This document shows positions 1 through 5,912 of a stretch of 7,189 bases of DNA, one piece after another. A model generated the notes under the pieces. The model was not told the origin of the DNA. It saw only the letters and a list, made by a program, of their open reading frames with translations, and searched no databases. This DNA is from JBEKYH01 sp049511115 (lineage in GTDB: Bacteria; Planctomycetota; Phycisphaerae; Tepidisphaerales; Tepidisphaeraceae), in NCBI GenBank assembly GCA_049511115.1, contig JBEKYH010000262.1, positions 1-7,189 on the forward strand, in the 5' to 3' direction. Both the position numbers and the translations under genes were made by a program. Position 1 is the first letter of the stretch. Each line of letters begins with the position of its first letter.

Positions 1-771
1 AATCCGCGGGTTCTTCATGCGCGGCTGAAGCTTCAGATCGCGGACAATGCACTCGCCATCGATGCGGTAGCGCACCTGCACGCGGTCCTTCATCGGCTCG
101 ATGTGAATATCCGAGGCGCGGGCGCGAACGGCTTCGCTGATCATCTCGCGCACCAGCTTGATCATCGGCCGCTGCGTCGCGTCGTCGTCTCCGGCTTCTT
201 CGCCGACGGCTAAGTCGATCGACTTGTCGATCGATTTGTCCACGGATTTATCGAGCGACCGGTCCAGCGATTTGTCCATCGACTCGCGCAGGCGGTCGAT
301 GGTCTTGTCCACATTCTTATCCGCCGCCGCGGAAGTGGACGACTTGAACATCTCATCCAGGATCGTCTTGATGCGTCCCTTGGGAGCCAGGACGGTGCGG
401 ACTTCCTTGTTCAAGCGGAAGCGGAGGATGTCCAGCATTTCCAGATCAAGCGGATCATGAATTGCCAGGCGCAGGCGGCCGTTTTCCGATGAGAGCGGCA
501 GGATGAGATGCTTGCGCATCAGTTCTTCGGGCACCAACGTGGCGGCGTTAGCCGGCACGGAGGTTTTCTCCAGATCGAAGTATTCCATGTTGTGCTGCTG
601 AGCCAGCGCCTTGTAGACGTTGCTTTCGCTGCACAGATTCAACGAGACCAGGGCCTCGCCGATGCGCATGTTCTTGGCTTTGCCATGATCGAGCGCCTTG
701 GCGATTTCCTTCTGGGAGATGATTCCCCAATCGATGAGAATATCGCCCAGCTTCTTTTGTTGCTTGGCCAT
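1..771 (-). CDS. pilB: Type IV pilus / type II secretion assembly ATPase, PilB/GspE family (N-terminal part)
   Basis: This is a cytoplasmic hexameric ATPase of the family that powers type IV pilus extension or type II secretion. Only the first 257 residues are present; the Walker A and B motifs lie beyond the window start. Residues 7-60 form two MshEN-like half-motifs: K7-L8-G9 to L27, and R36-I37-G38 to Q59. This is the N-terminal domain that binds cyclic di-GMP in some relatives. Two signature positions differ: G30 replaces the usual Gln in the first half, and N45 replaces the usual Gly in the second, so binding is uncertain. Residues 219-226 read ASDIHIEP, followed by VRYRIDGE at 233-240, the hallmark start of the ATPase core. 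Between them, residues 151-187 are a repetitive Ser/Asp/Lys linker. The ATG at 769-771 has AAGGA nine bases upstream. Family assignment is secure; the choice between PilB and GspE is not, because the rest of the gene and operon are missing. Confidence 0.9.
   Translation of the reverse strand, partial: MAKQQKKLGDILIDWGIISQKEIAKALDHGKAKNMRIGEALVSLNLCSESNVYKALAQQHNMEYFDLEKTSVPANAATLVPEELMRKHLILPLSSENGRLRLAIHDPLDLEMLDILRFRLNKEVRTVLAPKGRIKTILDEMFKSSTSAAADKNVDKTIDRLRESMDKSLDRSLDKSVDKSIDKSIDLAVGEEAGDDDATQRPMIKLVREMISEAVRARASDIHIEPMKDRVQVRYRIDGECIVRDLKLQPRMKNPRI
211..282 (-). repeat. Tetrapeptide repeat (Ser-hydrophobic-Asp-Lys/Arg) inside the pilus ATPase linker
   Basis: Six tandem units of a 12-base period encode SMDK, SLDR, SLDK, SVDK, SIDK and SIDL at residues 164-187. 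Two further imperfect units, NVDK and TIDR, lie at residues 153-160, separated from the run by LRE. At DNA level the repeat holds two copies of the palindrome TCGATCGA. Serine codons are mostly TCG, while Asp, Lys and hydrophobic codons vary, so selection appears to hold the protein pattern. The alternating charge and a hydrophobic residue every fourth position suggest an extended helical linker. This is inferred. Confidence 0.85.
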
Positions 772-780
772 GGACTTTAA

Positions 781-785
781 TCCTT
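781..785 (-). promoter_or_regulatory. Ribosome binding site of the PilB/GspE gene
   Basis: The minus strand reads AAGGA followed by nine bases and then the ATG at 771. This supports that start codon. It is the better Shine-Dalgarno site of the larger genes in this window. Confidence 0.6.
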
Positions 786-926
786 GTCGGGACGCGGAAA
801 CACGAAGGAGTCAAACAGGGGCGGGTTTTTCACAACGACAACCGTTCCAAAGCCGTAAAAATTCGCTTGGTCGTTTACCCTTCCGCCACCGGCTCCGGCC
901 TCCACCGCCAGCGGATAATGCACTCT

Positions 927-956
927 ATTCTATCCCACAAAGGCCGTCTCAAGCAA
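927..956 (-). promoter_or_regulatory. Candidate sigma-70-type promoter for the pilus ATPase gene
   Basis: On the minus strand TAGAAT (five of six matches to TATAAT) lies at 932-927. TTGCTT lies 18 bases upstream at 956-951. An overlapping TTGAGA at 952-947 matches TTGACA better, but its spacer is only 14 bases. Transcription from here would give a leader of about 150 bases before the ATG at 771. This is a pattern match only. Confidence 0.3.
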
Positions 957-1025
957 AAGAAATTTGCATCATTTATTCCGTTTTTTGCGGCAAATGTCCC
1001 GGCTAAGGAAGATGGCAGGCATCGT

Positions 1026-2156
1026 CTACCTCATTGCCGCCGGATCAATACCGTTGCGCCGGCAGAAATCGGCGTACTCCAGCGGCGAAATCTCGCTGGG
1101 TTTGATTTCGCTGCGGCCGCCCCAGAAGACGTTGGTGTAATTGACGGGGATGCCGACTTCACCTAAATGCGCGTCGATAGCCTTCTTGTGGGCCAGGACA
1201 ACGTCTTTTTCCGTTCCGTGGGCGACGCCCATGATGTTGACATTGGCAAATTCCGCTCCGCCTTCGCGCCAGTAGGCGTGGGTCATGATGTGGAACCGCC
1301 CTACGTGCCGGCCGGTCTCGATCTCCCGGCCCGGCGGCACCGCCCAATGGAATAACGCGTTAAATCGCGTCACCCGCTGGCCATCCGCCAGGGGTTTGAC
1401 GTGCTCCAGAAACGTGCTGAATCGGCCGATTACGCCGCGTTTATTCAGCCCCTGGGCCACCTCTATAAACGTCTCCCGCGGAACGCCCGCCTCCTGGGCG
1501 CGCCTGAGCCACAGGTCGTCGAGCATCAGCTCTTCTGCGTCAAATTCGCGCTTGAGGGTCATGAGCACTTGCCATTCCAGGTCGCTCAGTTCGACAACGC
1601 CCGGCTCCATCACCTCCGCCAGCTCATCCGCCTTGCTTCCCGGCTCCAGCTTTTTGCGGCGGACGTGCCCCACACCCAGCGCAAATAACCGCTTGGCAGG
1701 CATCAACTTAAAGTGCTCAGCGCCGGTCTTTTCACACAAAAATCGGCAGTGCTTCTCCATCGAAAAGCCCTGGGGAACCTTAAGCGTTGTCCACAGGCGG
1801 TATTTCGACGCGGCGACCGCCGTATCGGTCGATCGAATCACCACATGCCCAGAAAACGGGTCGTTCTGGAACATGTATTCAAACGCCGCATTGAGCTTCT
1901 CAGCGGGCGTGACCCAGGCCACCAGAGCGCCGGTCGCCAGGTTGGTCGCGAGCAGCGTCTGGCGGATGCGCCGGATCGACCCGGCCCGCAGCATGGCCAC
2001 CAGGCGCTCGCGCACCGTCGGCGCGTCCACCTCGCAGCGGCGGCTGATTTCGCCGATGGGATCGGTGCAGAACCCTTGGACCCGATCTTCGGAGATCGCT
2101 AGAATCCGGGCGTTGATCGGATCGTCGATACTCGTCGCGATGGTCAACGTGCTCAT
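1026..2156 (-). CDS. Fused AhbA-AhbB-like siroheme decarboxylase (double Lrp/AsnC-type protein)
   Basis: The 376-residue protein is a tandem of two Lrp/AsnC-like modules, each a winged helix-turn-helix plus a ligand-binding ferredoxin-like domain. AhbA and AhbB are normally separate subunits of roughly 150-170 residues; together they decarboxylate siroheme to didecarboxysiroheme in the alternative heme pathway. NirD/L/G/H do the same step for heme d1. Module 1: helix-turn-helix at about 16-64, then YRLWTTL at 119-125 and LMPAKRLFALGV at 151-162, which resemble the family's YNLWFTL and leucine-proline-rich LFKIGV segments. Module 2: helix-turn-helix at about 190-250, THAYWRE at 292-298 and NIMGVAHG at 307-314, resembling the AhbB pattern around SHCY and the later Met-x-His segment. 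The start at 2156 has a GAGG eleven bases upstream. Such proteins are often annotated as Lrp/AsnC regulators; a purely regulatory role cannot be excluded. No other heme gene is in the window to confirm the pathway. Confidence 0.75.
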   Translation of the reverse strand: MSTLTIATSIDDPINARILAISEDRVQGFCTDPIGEISRRCEVDAPTVRERLVAMLRAGSIRRIRQTLLATNLATGALVAWVTPAEKLNAAFEYMFQNDPFSGHVVIRSTDTAVAASKYRLWTTLKVPQGFSMEKHCRFLCEKTGAEHFKLMPAKRLFALGVGHVRRKKLEPGSKADELAEVMEPGVVELSDLEWQVLMTLKREFDAEELMLDDLWLRRAQEAGVPRETFIEVAQGLNKRGVIGRFSTFLEHVKPLADGQRVTRFNALFHWAVPPGREIETGRHVGRFHIMTHAYWREGGAEFANVNIMGVAHGTEKDVVLAHKKAIDAHLGEVGIPVNYTNVFWGGRSEIKPSEISPLEYADFCRRNGIDPAAMR

Positions 2157-2167
2157 AGTTGGCTTTG

Positions 2168-2171
2168 CCTC
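2168..2171 (-). promoter_or_regulatory. Weak ribosome binding site of the fused AhbA-AhbB-like gene
   Basis: GAGG on the minus strand ends eleven bases before the ATG at 2156. The spacing is longer than usual. The ATG at 2186-2184 further upstream is in a different frame, so it cannot be an alternative start for this protein. Confidence 0.35.
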
Positions 2172-2182
2172 GTGAGACCTGC

Positions 2183-2190
2183 ATTGTAAT
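2183..2190. promoter_or_regulatory. Overlapping opposed -10-like hexamers in the divergent intergenic region
   Basis: The octamer ATTGTAAT reads TGTAAT on the plus strand (2185-2190) and TACAAT on the minus strand (2188-2183). Each is one mismatch from TATAAT. The octamer sits in the 69-base gap between the divergent siroheme-decarboxylase-like and TPR genes. No -35 element at ideal spacing is evident on either strand: minus TTGATG is 20 bases away, and plus TTGGCT is also 20 away. If used, minus-strand transcripts would have a leader of about 20 bases. Confidence 0.3.
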
Positions 2191-2225
2191 CGCGGACCGG
2201 ATCAGTTTCATCAACGGCGGAGATA

Positions 2226-5159
2226 ATGAATTCCAGGCCTGACGCGGCGACACCCCCGCCGACAGAGAATCCCCCCACTACCCCGACGGGCAACGCCACC
2301 GCTTCCGATCCCAAGGATCAGGGTGAATCGTTCGTTCTAACATTGCCCGATGACCCGGCCAGCGGCGCGGATTGGTACCTCTGGGCCGGCGTGCTGGCTA
2401 TCTTGGTTTTTGTCGCCTTTCTGCCCGCCATCACCGGACAATATATCTGGGACGACGACCACCACGCCGGCCTGATAGGCTCGCTCCATCTGAACGACCT
2501 GGACGGCCTGGCGCGCATCTGGGTTCACGACAAAAACGTCACGCCGCAGTATTACCCGCTGACATTCACCACCTTCTGGCTCGAATACCTCGTCTGGGGT
2601 GACAACACCCTTGGCTATCACCTGGACAATCTAATACTCCACGCCCTCTCGGCGATGCTCGTCTGGCGATTGCTCAGGCGATTGCAAGTACCCGGCGCCT
2701 GGGTCGCGGCGGCCATCTGGGCCGTTCATCCGATTCAGGCGGAATCGGTCTGCTGGATCAGCGAACGCAAAAATGTCCTGTCGGGATTGCTGTTTTTCTC
2801 CTCCATCTGGTGTTACCTGGAATATGCCGGCTTGGCCCCCGCGCCGGGCAAGAAACCTGGCCCGGGATTGTCGGCCGATGGATCGAGTTATCTGCTCGGC
2901 GATAAGCGGCTGGCGTACGCCGTTAGCCTTCTCCTGCTTATTCTCGGCTTGCTGGCCAAGAGCGTCGTCTGCGCCATGCCGGCGGTGATGCTGATCATCC
3001 TCTGGTGGCGAGGCCGCAAACTTTCCGATCGCAAAACCTGGCTGCCCCTGCTGCCGTTCTTCGCCGTGGGGTTGGCCATGTCGCTCATTACCGTCTACCT
3101 CGAAACCGCCCCAGGTGGAGACGTCGAGGCGCGCGGGCCGGATTGGGCGCTGAGCCTTCCCGAGCGATTCCTCATCGCCGGGCGCGGGCTCTGGTTTTAT
3201 GTCGGCAAACTCGTCTGGCCGGCGCGATTGACCTTTTCCTATCCGCGCATTGTGCCGTCGCTGGAAGCCCTGGGCGCCGCGCTCTACACCGTGCAATGGG
3301 TCTATCTTCTCGCTGCGATCGCTGCGTTCGCCCTGCTCTGGAAATTCACCAAATCCGTGGGCCGCGGCCCGCTCGCGGCCGCTCTGATCTACTTCGTCAC
3401 CCTTTTCCCGGCGCTCGGCTTCATCAACATCTTCCCCATGCGCTATTCGTTCGTGGCGGATCACTTTCAATACCTTTCCGGGCTTGGACTGATCGTGCTT
3501 GCCGTTGCCGCCGTCAGCCATGCCCTGCGGCGTTCGCACATGCCGCCGGCCGCGGTGGTCGGTATTGCCGGACTTCTGCTGGTCGCGCTGGTCCTTGAAT
3601 CGCGCTCGCAGGCGGAGATTTACGAATCCCCCTTCACGCTCTATCAGGACATTTTGGATAAAAACCCCGATTCCTGGATGGCCGCCGACAATCTTGGCAT
3701 CGCTCTCATCCGCCGCGGCACGCAGGAACAGCAGGAGGCCGCCAGCGATACGAGCCAGGGATATACCGACGCCGCCGCTGACGACACGCAAAAATCGCAG
3801 GCCGATTTTCAGCGGGCGGAGGACTTGCTGCATCGCGCGCTGGTTCTTCGCCCCACCAATTACGTCACCCACAACAGTCTGGGCCTCCTTTATCGGCAGA
3901 TGAATCGCTGGAAGGACGCCGAGGCGGAATTGCAGACGGCCGTTGAAATGAACGACGAGGACGATGTTGCCCATCGACTTGTCGCCCCCTACCTCAATTA
4001 CGCCGACGTGCTGGTGCACAACCATCCCGGCATGGATGTCCGCCCCTTGATCGAAAAGGCTCTCGCTTTGGACGGCCAGCCGCGCGTGCATCCCGCGGAC
4101 ATCGCCAAGGCCCACGCTGCCCTGGGCAATTACTGGATCAGCCAGGCCGCCGCTGATTTGCGCGCCTCCAACGGCGCCGCCGAAGTATCCGATCTCAATC
4201 AAGCGATCCAGGAACTGCTCCTCGCGCTTGATGTCGAACCCAACGACATGGCCGGCTTATTCAACCTGGGCCGCGCCTTTCAGCGCATGGGCCAGATCGA
4301 TCAGGACGCCGCCGACCGCGCCGCGGCCGCCGGGCACACCGCCGAAGCGGCTAATCTGCAATACAAGGTGACCAACGTCGATGACGCCGGCGCTCTGCAG
4401 GCGTACATGAACGTGCTGCAGCAGAACCCCAGCTCCGCTCCCGTGGCCGAATCATTGGGCGATTTGTACGTCAGCCAAAGCCTGACCAGTGACGATCAGC
4501 CCACCGCCATCGACGATCTCGTCAAGGCCGAGGGGTGCTACAACGTCGCGTTGAAAACCGATCCCACCATGACTGGAGCGGCCAAATATCTGCTGGTAGT
4601 GCGGCAATATTTCATGGACGAGGCACAAAAAGCGCTCAACCACGAATCCACCTGGGCGCCGCTGCGTCAGGCCGTGGAAGCCCTCGCGACCGGCGATTTA
4701 ACCAAGACCTCCGCCGCCGCCGCGGAAGCGCCTCTTCGCGCCGCGCACTGGCCGCTGGCCAAGGACCATCCCCTGCGCCTGCCGTTGCAGGACCTGCGCT
4801 CGGCACTGCGTGTCTATCTCGCTCCAGACGCGCCGGATGTCGCCGCGAAGAATGTACGCGACGCCGCCCAGAATCTGCTCAAGGCCTGGAGCGACCGCAG
4901 CCCCGCGCATGACGCCGTGGCCGACGCCATGACGGCCGCGATGTGCTATGAGGGAGCGATCACCGCCGATCCGCGCTCCGCCGAAGCGTGGCGGGATTTG
5001 CAGGCGACGAGCGCACTGTTGGGCAACGCAATCGCAGCCGCAGGCGATGTGGCCGGGGCGAAAGATGCGATGGACCGCGCGGTATACATGCTCGATCAGC
5101 ATAAGGATGCGACACAGCCGGCGACGCAACCGGCGACGACGCGGCCGGTGACGCCGTGA
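2226..5159 (+). CDS. TMTC-like GT-C family membrane glycosyltransferase-like protein with C-terminal TPRs
   Basis: The 977-residue protein has three parts. Residues 1-48 are a Pro/Thr-rich, probably disordered cytoplasmic start. Residues 51 to about 457 hold roughly ten to twelve hydrophobic segments, for example 51-70, 229-260, 272-292, 352-373 and 415-457. The rest is a TPR-rich soluble domain with clear units near 482-580 and 655-690. The first loop carries W75-D76-D77-D78 and later YYPLTFTTFW at 109-118. Next comes HPIQAESVCWISERKNVLSGL at 168-188. Together these match the bacterial relatives of eukaryotic TMTC O-mannosyltransferases (family pattern: YDD, HPLTW, HPLHVESVAWVAERKDVL). The acidic loop residues are the presumed catalytic site of this GT-C fold, and a polyprenyl-phosphate sugar donor is likely; both are family inference. 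The tail repeats QPAT (964-971), as is common in some planctomycete proteins. The ATG has GGAG only three bases upstream, but no other Met occurs before residue 144. Acceptor and sugar are unknown. Confidence 0.8.
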   Translation: MNSRPDAATPPPTENPPTTPTGNATASDPKDQGESFVLTLPDDPASGADWYLWAGVLAILVFVAFLPAITGQYIWDDDHHAGLIGSLHLNDLDGLARIWVHDKNVTPQYYPLTFTTFWLEYLVWGDNTLGYHLDNLILHALSAMLVWRLLRRLQVPGAWVAAAIWAVHPIQAESVCWISERKNVLSGLLFFSSIWCYLEYAGLAPAPGKKPGPGLSADGSSYLLGDKRLAYAVSLLLLILGLLAKSVVCAMPAVMLIILWWRGRKLSDRKTWLPLLPFFAVGLAMSLITVYLETAPGGDVEARGPDWALSLPERFLIAGRGLWFYVGKLVWPARLTFSYPRIVPSLEALGAALYTVQWVYLLAAIAAFALLWKFTKSVGRGPLAAALIYFVTLFPALGFINIFPMRYSFVADHFQYLSGLGLIVLAVAAVSHALRRSHMPPAAVVGIAGLLLVALVLESRSQAEIYESPFTLYQDILDKNPDSWMAADNLGIALIRRGTQEQQEAASDTSQGYTDAAADDTQKSQADFQRAEDLLHRALVLRPTNYVTHNSLGLLYRQMNRWKDAEAELQTAVEMNDEDDVAHRLVAPYLNYADVLVHNHPGMDVRPLIEKALALDGQPRVHPADIAKAHAALGNYWISQAAADLRASNGAAEVSDLNQAIQELLLALDVEPNDMAGLFNLGRAFQRMGQIDQDAADRAAAAGHTAEAANLQYKVTNVDDAGALQAYMNVLQQNPSSAPVAESLGDLYVSQSLTSDDQPTAIDDLVKAEGCYNVALKTDPTMTGAAKYLLVVRQYFMDEAQKALNHESTWAPLRQAVEALATGDLTKTSAAAAEAPLRAAHWPLAKDHPLRLPLQDLRSALRVYLAPDAPDVAAKNVRDAAQNLLKAWSDRSPAHDAVADAMTAAMCYEGAITADPRSAEAWRDLQATSALLGNAIAAAGDVAGAKDAMDRAVYMLDQHKDATQPATQPATTRPVTP

Positions 5160-5175
5160 GGGAGCTCGGGTGGAT

Positions 5176-5222
5176 CCGGTCAAGCGAGACAGTCTAATGG
5201 TGGGCGATCACCGTCCGACCGG
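5176..5222. other. Inverted repeat between convergent genes, possible weak terminator
   Basis: CCGGTC (5176-5181) pairs with GACCGG (5217-5222), enclosing a second short stem GGTG (5199-5202) / CACC (5209-5212). It lies in the gap between the stop of the TPR gene and the convergent minus-strand gene, and overlaps the end of the latter. There is no T-run on either strand and the outer loop is long, so intrinsic termination is doubtful. Confidence 0.2.
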
Positions 5223-5765
5223 CAGCAATCCCCAGTCGATTCCAGTTATTTTTACTCGCCAAGGCACATCGATCCAAAGCCAATCAACAACATCTTCGCT
5301 TGAATAATGTAACTGACCTAGCCGTTTCGTTATTTCGTCGCGATCCCGACCAGCTTGCGAAGAGAATATCATGACCTTCACCTTCGCCCGAATCACGGCG
5401 AGCTTCCAAGCATCTTCAAGAATCATAAAAAGCGACTCGTTTTCGTTGTTGAATCTACCCCACTCGCATTCCATTGCGAGTTGGACTTTGCACCTATTCT
5501 CGTCCAGCGCACGCTTCCAGCGCTCCGATTTCGTCTCATTGGGCTTATCGTGCTCGGGATAGGTTGTGTGGCATAAATCAACAAGGAACTCACTATCGTG
5601 GGGGTGACAGAATACTCTGACGCCATCTGCTCGCGTTTTACTGAACCATTCGAAGACCGCTTGAGTCCAGTCGCGTACGCTTTCAAACCCTAGATTGGCA
5701 AATTCGGCCTGGAATGCTTTGCCACATTTTTCAAGTTCGTCTCGGGTATAGTTTTCAAATTTCAT
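5208..5765 (-). CDS. Hypothetical protein, possible PD-(D/E)XK-nuclease-like core (third gene of islet operon)
   Basis: I do not recognise a named family for this 185-residue soluble protein. The middle reads as alternating strands and helices. EFLVDL at 59-64 gives Asp63; VQLAMECEWG at 94-103 gives Glu99 and Glu101; a helix with Trp120-Lys121 precedes AKVKVMIFSS at 127-136. This order (D, then E-x-E, then a strand, with a nearby Lys) recalls PD-(D/E)XK-type folds with a displaced Lys, but the similarity is from memory and weak. I chose the ATG at 5765 because GAGGAAGG lies just upstream. An ATG at 5780 is also open (190 residues) and would overlap the stop of the 43-residue gene in a classic ATGA, which also implies coupling. 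The lower GC and the tight spacing to the upstream small gene suggest an acquired operon. The gene is convergent with the TPR gene, 48 bases away. Confidence 0.7.
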   Translation of the reverse strand: MKFENYTRDELEKCGKAFQAEFANLGFESVRDWTQAVFEWFSKTRADGVRVFCHPHDSEFLVDLCHTTYPEHDKPNETKSERWKRALDENRCKVQLAMECEWGRFNNENESLFMILEDAWKLAVIRAKVKVMIFSSQAGRDRDEITKRLGQLHYSSEDVVDWLWIDVPWRVKITGIDWGLLPVGR

Positions 5766-5768
5766 CGC

Positions 5769-5776
5769 CCTTCCTC
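5769..5776 (-). promoter_or_regulatory. Strong ribosome binding site deciding the start of the 185-residue gene
   Basis: The minus strand reads GAGGAAGG, three bases from the ATG at 5765, with AGGA six bases from it. It lies downstream of the alternative ATG at 5780, which has only GGCGG-type sequence before it. It therefore favours the shorter product. Confidence 0.55.
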
Positions 5777-5908
5777 TCATCTTACCGCCCAGCGGACATC
5801 TTCACGCGCGTTGGGGCCGTTCGCCAACTGCGAGAATTGGTTGCCACCCTGAAGCGAGGTCGTGGATTGGCCTGGCGGCCACATGGGATTTTTCTGAACT
5901 TTGCACAT
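5777..5908 (-). CDS. Small protein of 43 residues, unknown function (second gene of islet operon)
   Basis: The frame opens with ATG at 5908, four bases after the TAA stop of the 162-residue gene. It ends with TGA at 5777, which forms ATGA with an ATG of the next gene; the preferred start of that gene is 11 bases on. A purine-rich AGGGGGA lies about eight bases before the ATG. The product begins MCKVQKNPMWPPGQS and ends with EDVRWAVR. It has no membrane segment or signal peptide, is rich in Asn, Gln, Gly and Pro, and carries four basic and two acidic residues besides the termini. The WPPGQS stretch faintly recalls the PPGQSGNP start of DUF5681 phage proteins, but the rest does not fit. It fills nearly all of an otherwise unexplained 147-base gap in the operon, which is the main argument that it is real. 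It could still be a chance frame or the remnant of a larger gene. Confidence 0.45.
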   Translation of the reverse strand: MCKVQKNPMWPPGQSTTSLQGGNQFSQLANGPNAREDVRWAVR

Positions 5909-5912
5909 TTTC

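Larger units (their letters stand above)
772..1025. other. Gene-free stretch upstream of the pilus ATPase gene
   Basis: These 254 bases separate two minus-strand genes. Overlapping frames on both strands show no family resemblance and no convincing start. The part from about 910 to 990 is noticeably A+T-richer than the genes around it and contains the candidate promoter listed separately. Just past the upstream gene's stop there is only a weak symmetric element (CCG, six to seven bases, CGG near 979-990), without the GC-rich stem and T-run of a typical intrinsic terminator. Confidence 0.5.

Noticed and set aside
211..282. Short tandem DNA repeats that could suggest a CRISPR or iteron array.
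   Set aside because: Units are 12 bases with no spacers, the period is in frame, and the pattern is explained as a coding tetrapeptide repeat.
158..460. A plus-strand frame with SIDLS-type repeats.
   Set aside because: It is the complement of the SxDK repeat in the pilus ATPase linker and has no independent support.
772..1025. The leader of the pilus ATPase gene considered as a riboswitch.
   Set aside because: A leader of about 150 bases would be long enough, but I could not find conserved motifs of a known riboswitch class or a convincing set of helices.
1285..2175. A 296-codon open frame on the plus strand, antisense to the AhbA-AhbB-like gene.
   Set aside because: Its product is Ser/Arg-rich low-complexity sequence, and the minus strand carries family-level similarity throughout.
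2631..4202. A 523-codon open frame on the minus strand, antisense to the TPR gene.
   Set aside because: It is a by-product of GC-rich codon bias. Its translation is rich in Gly, Arg and Gln without any recognisable domain, while the plus strand encodes clear membrane segments and family motifs across the same bases.
5176..5222. An inverted repeat considered as a bidirectional intrinsic terminator.
   Set aside because: The stems are short, the outer loop is 35 bases and no T-run follows on either strand; it is kept only as a low-confidence structure.
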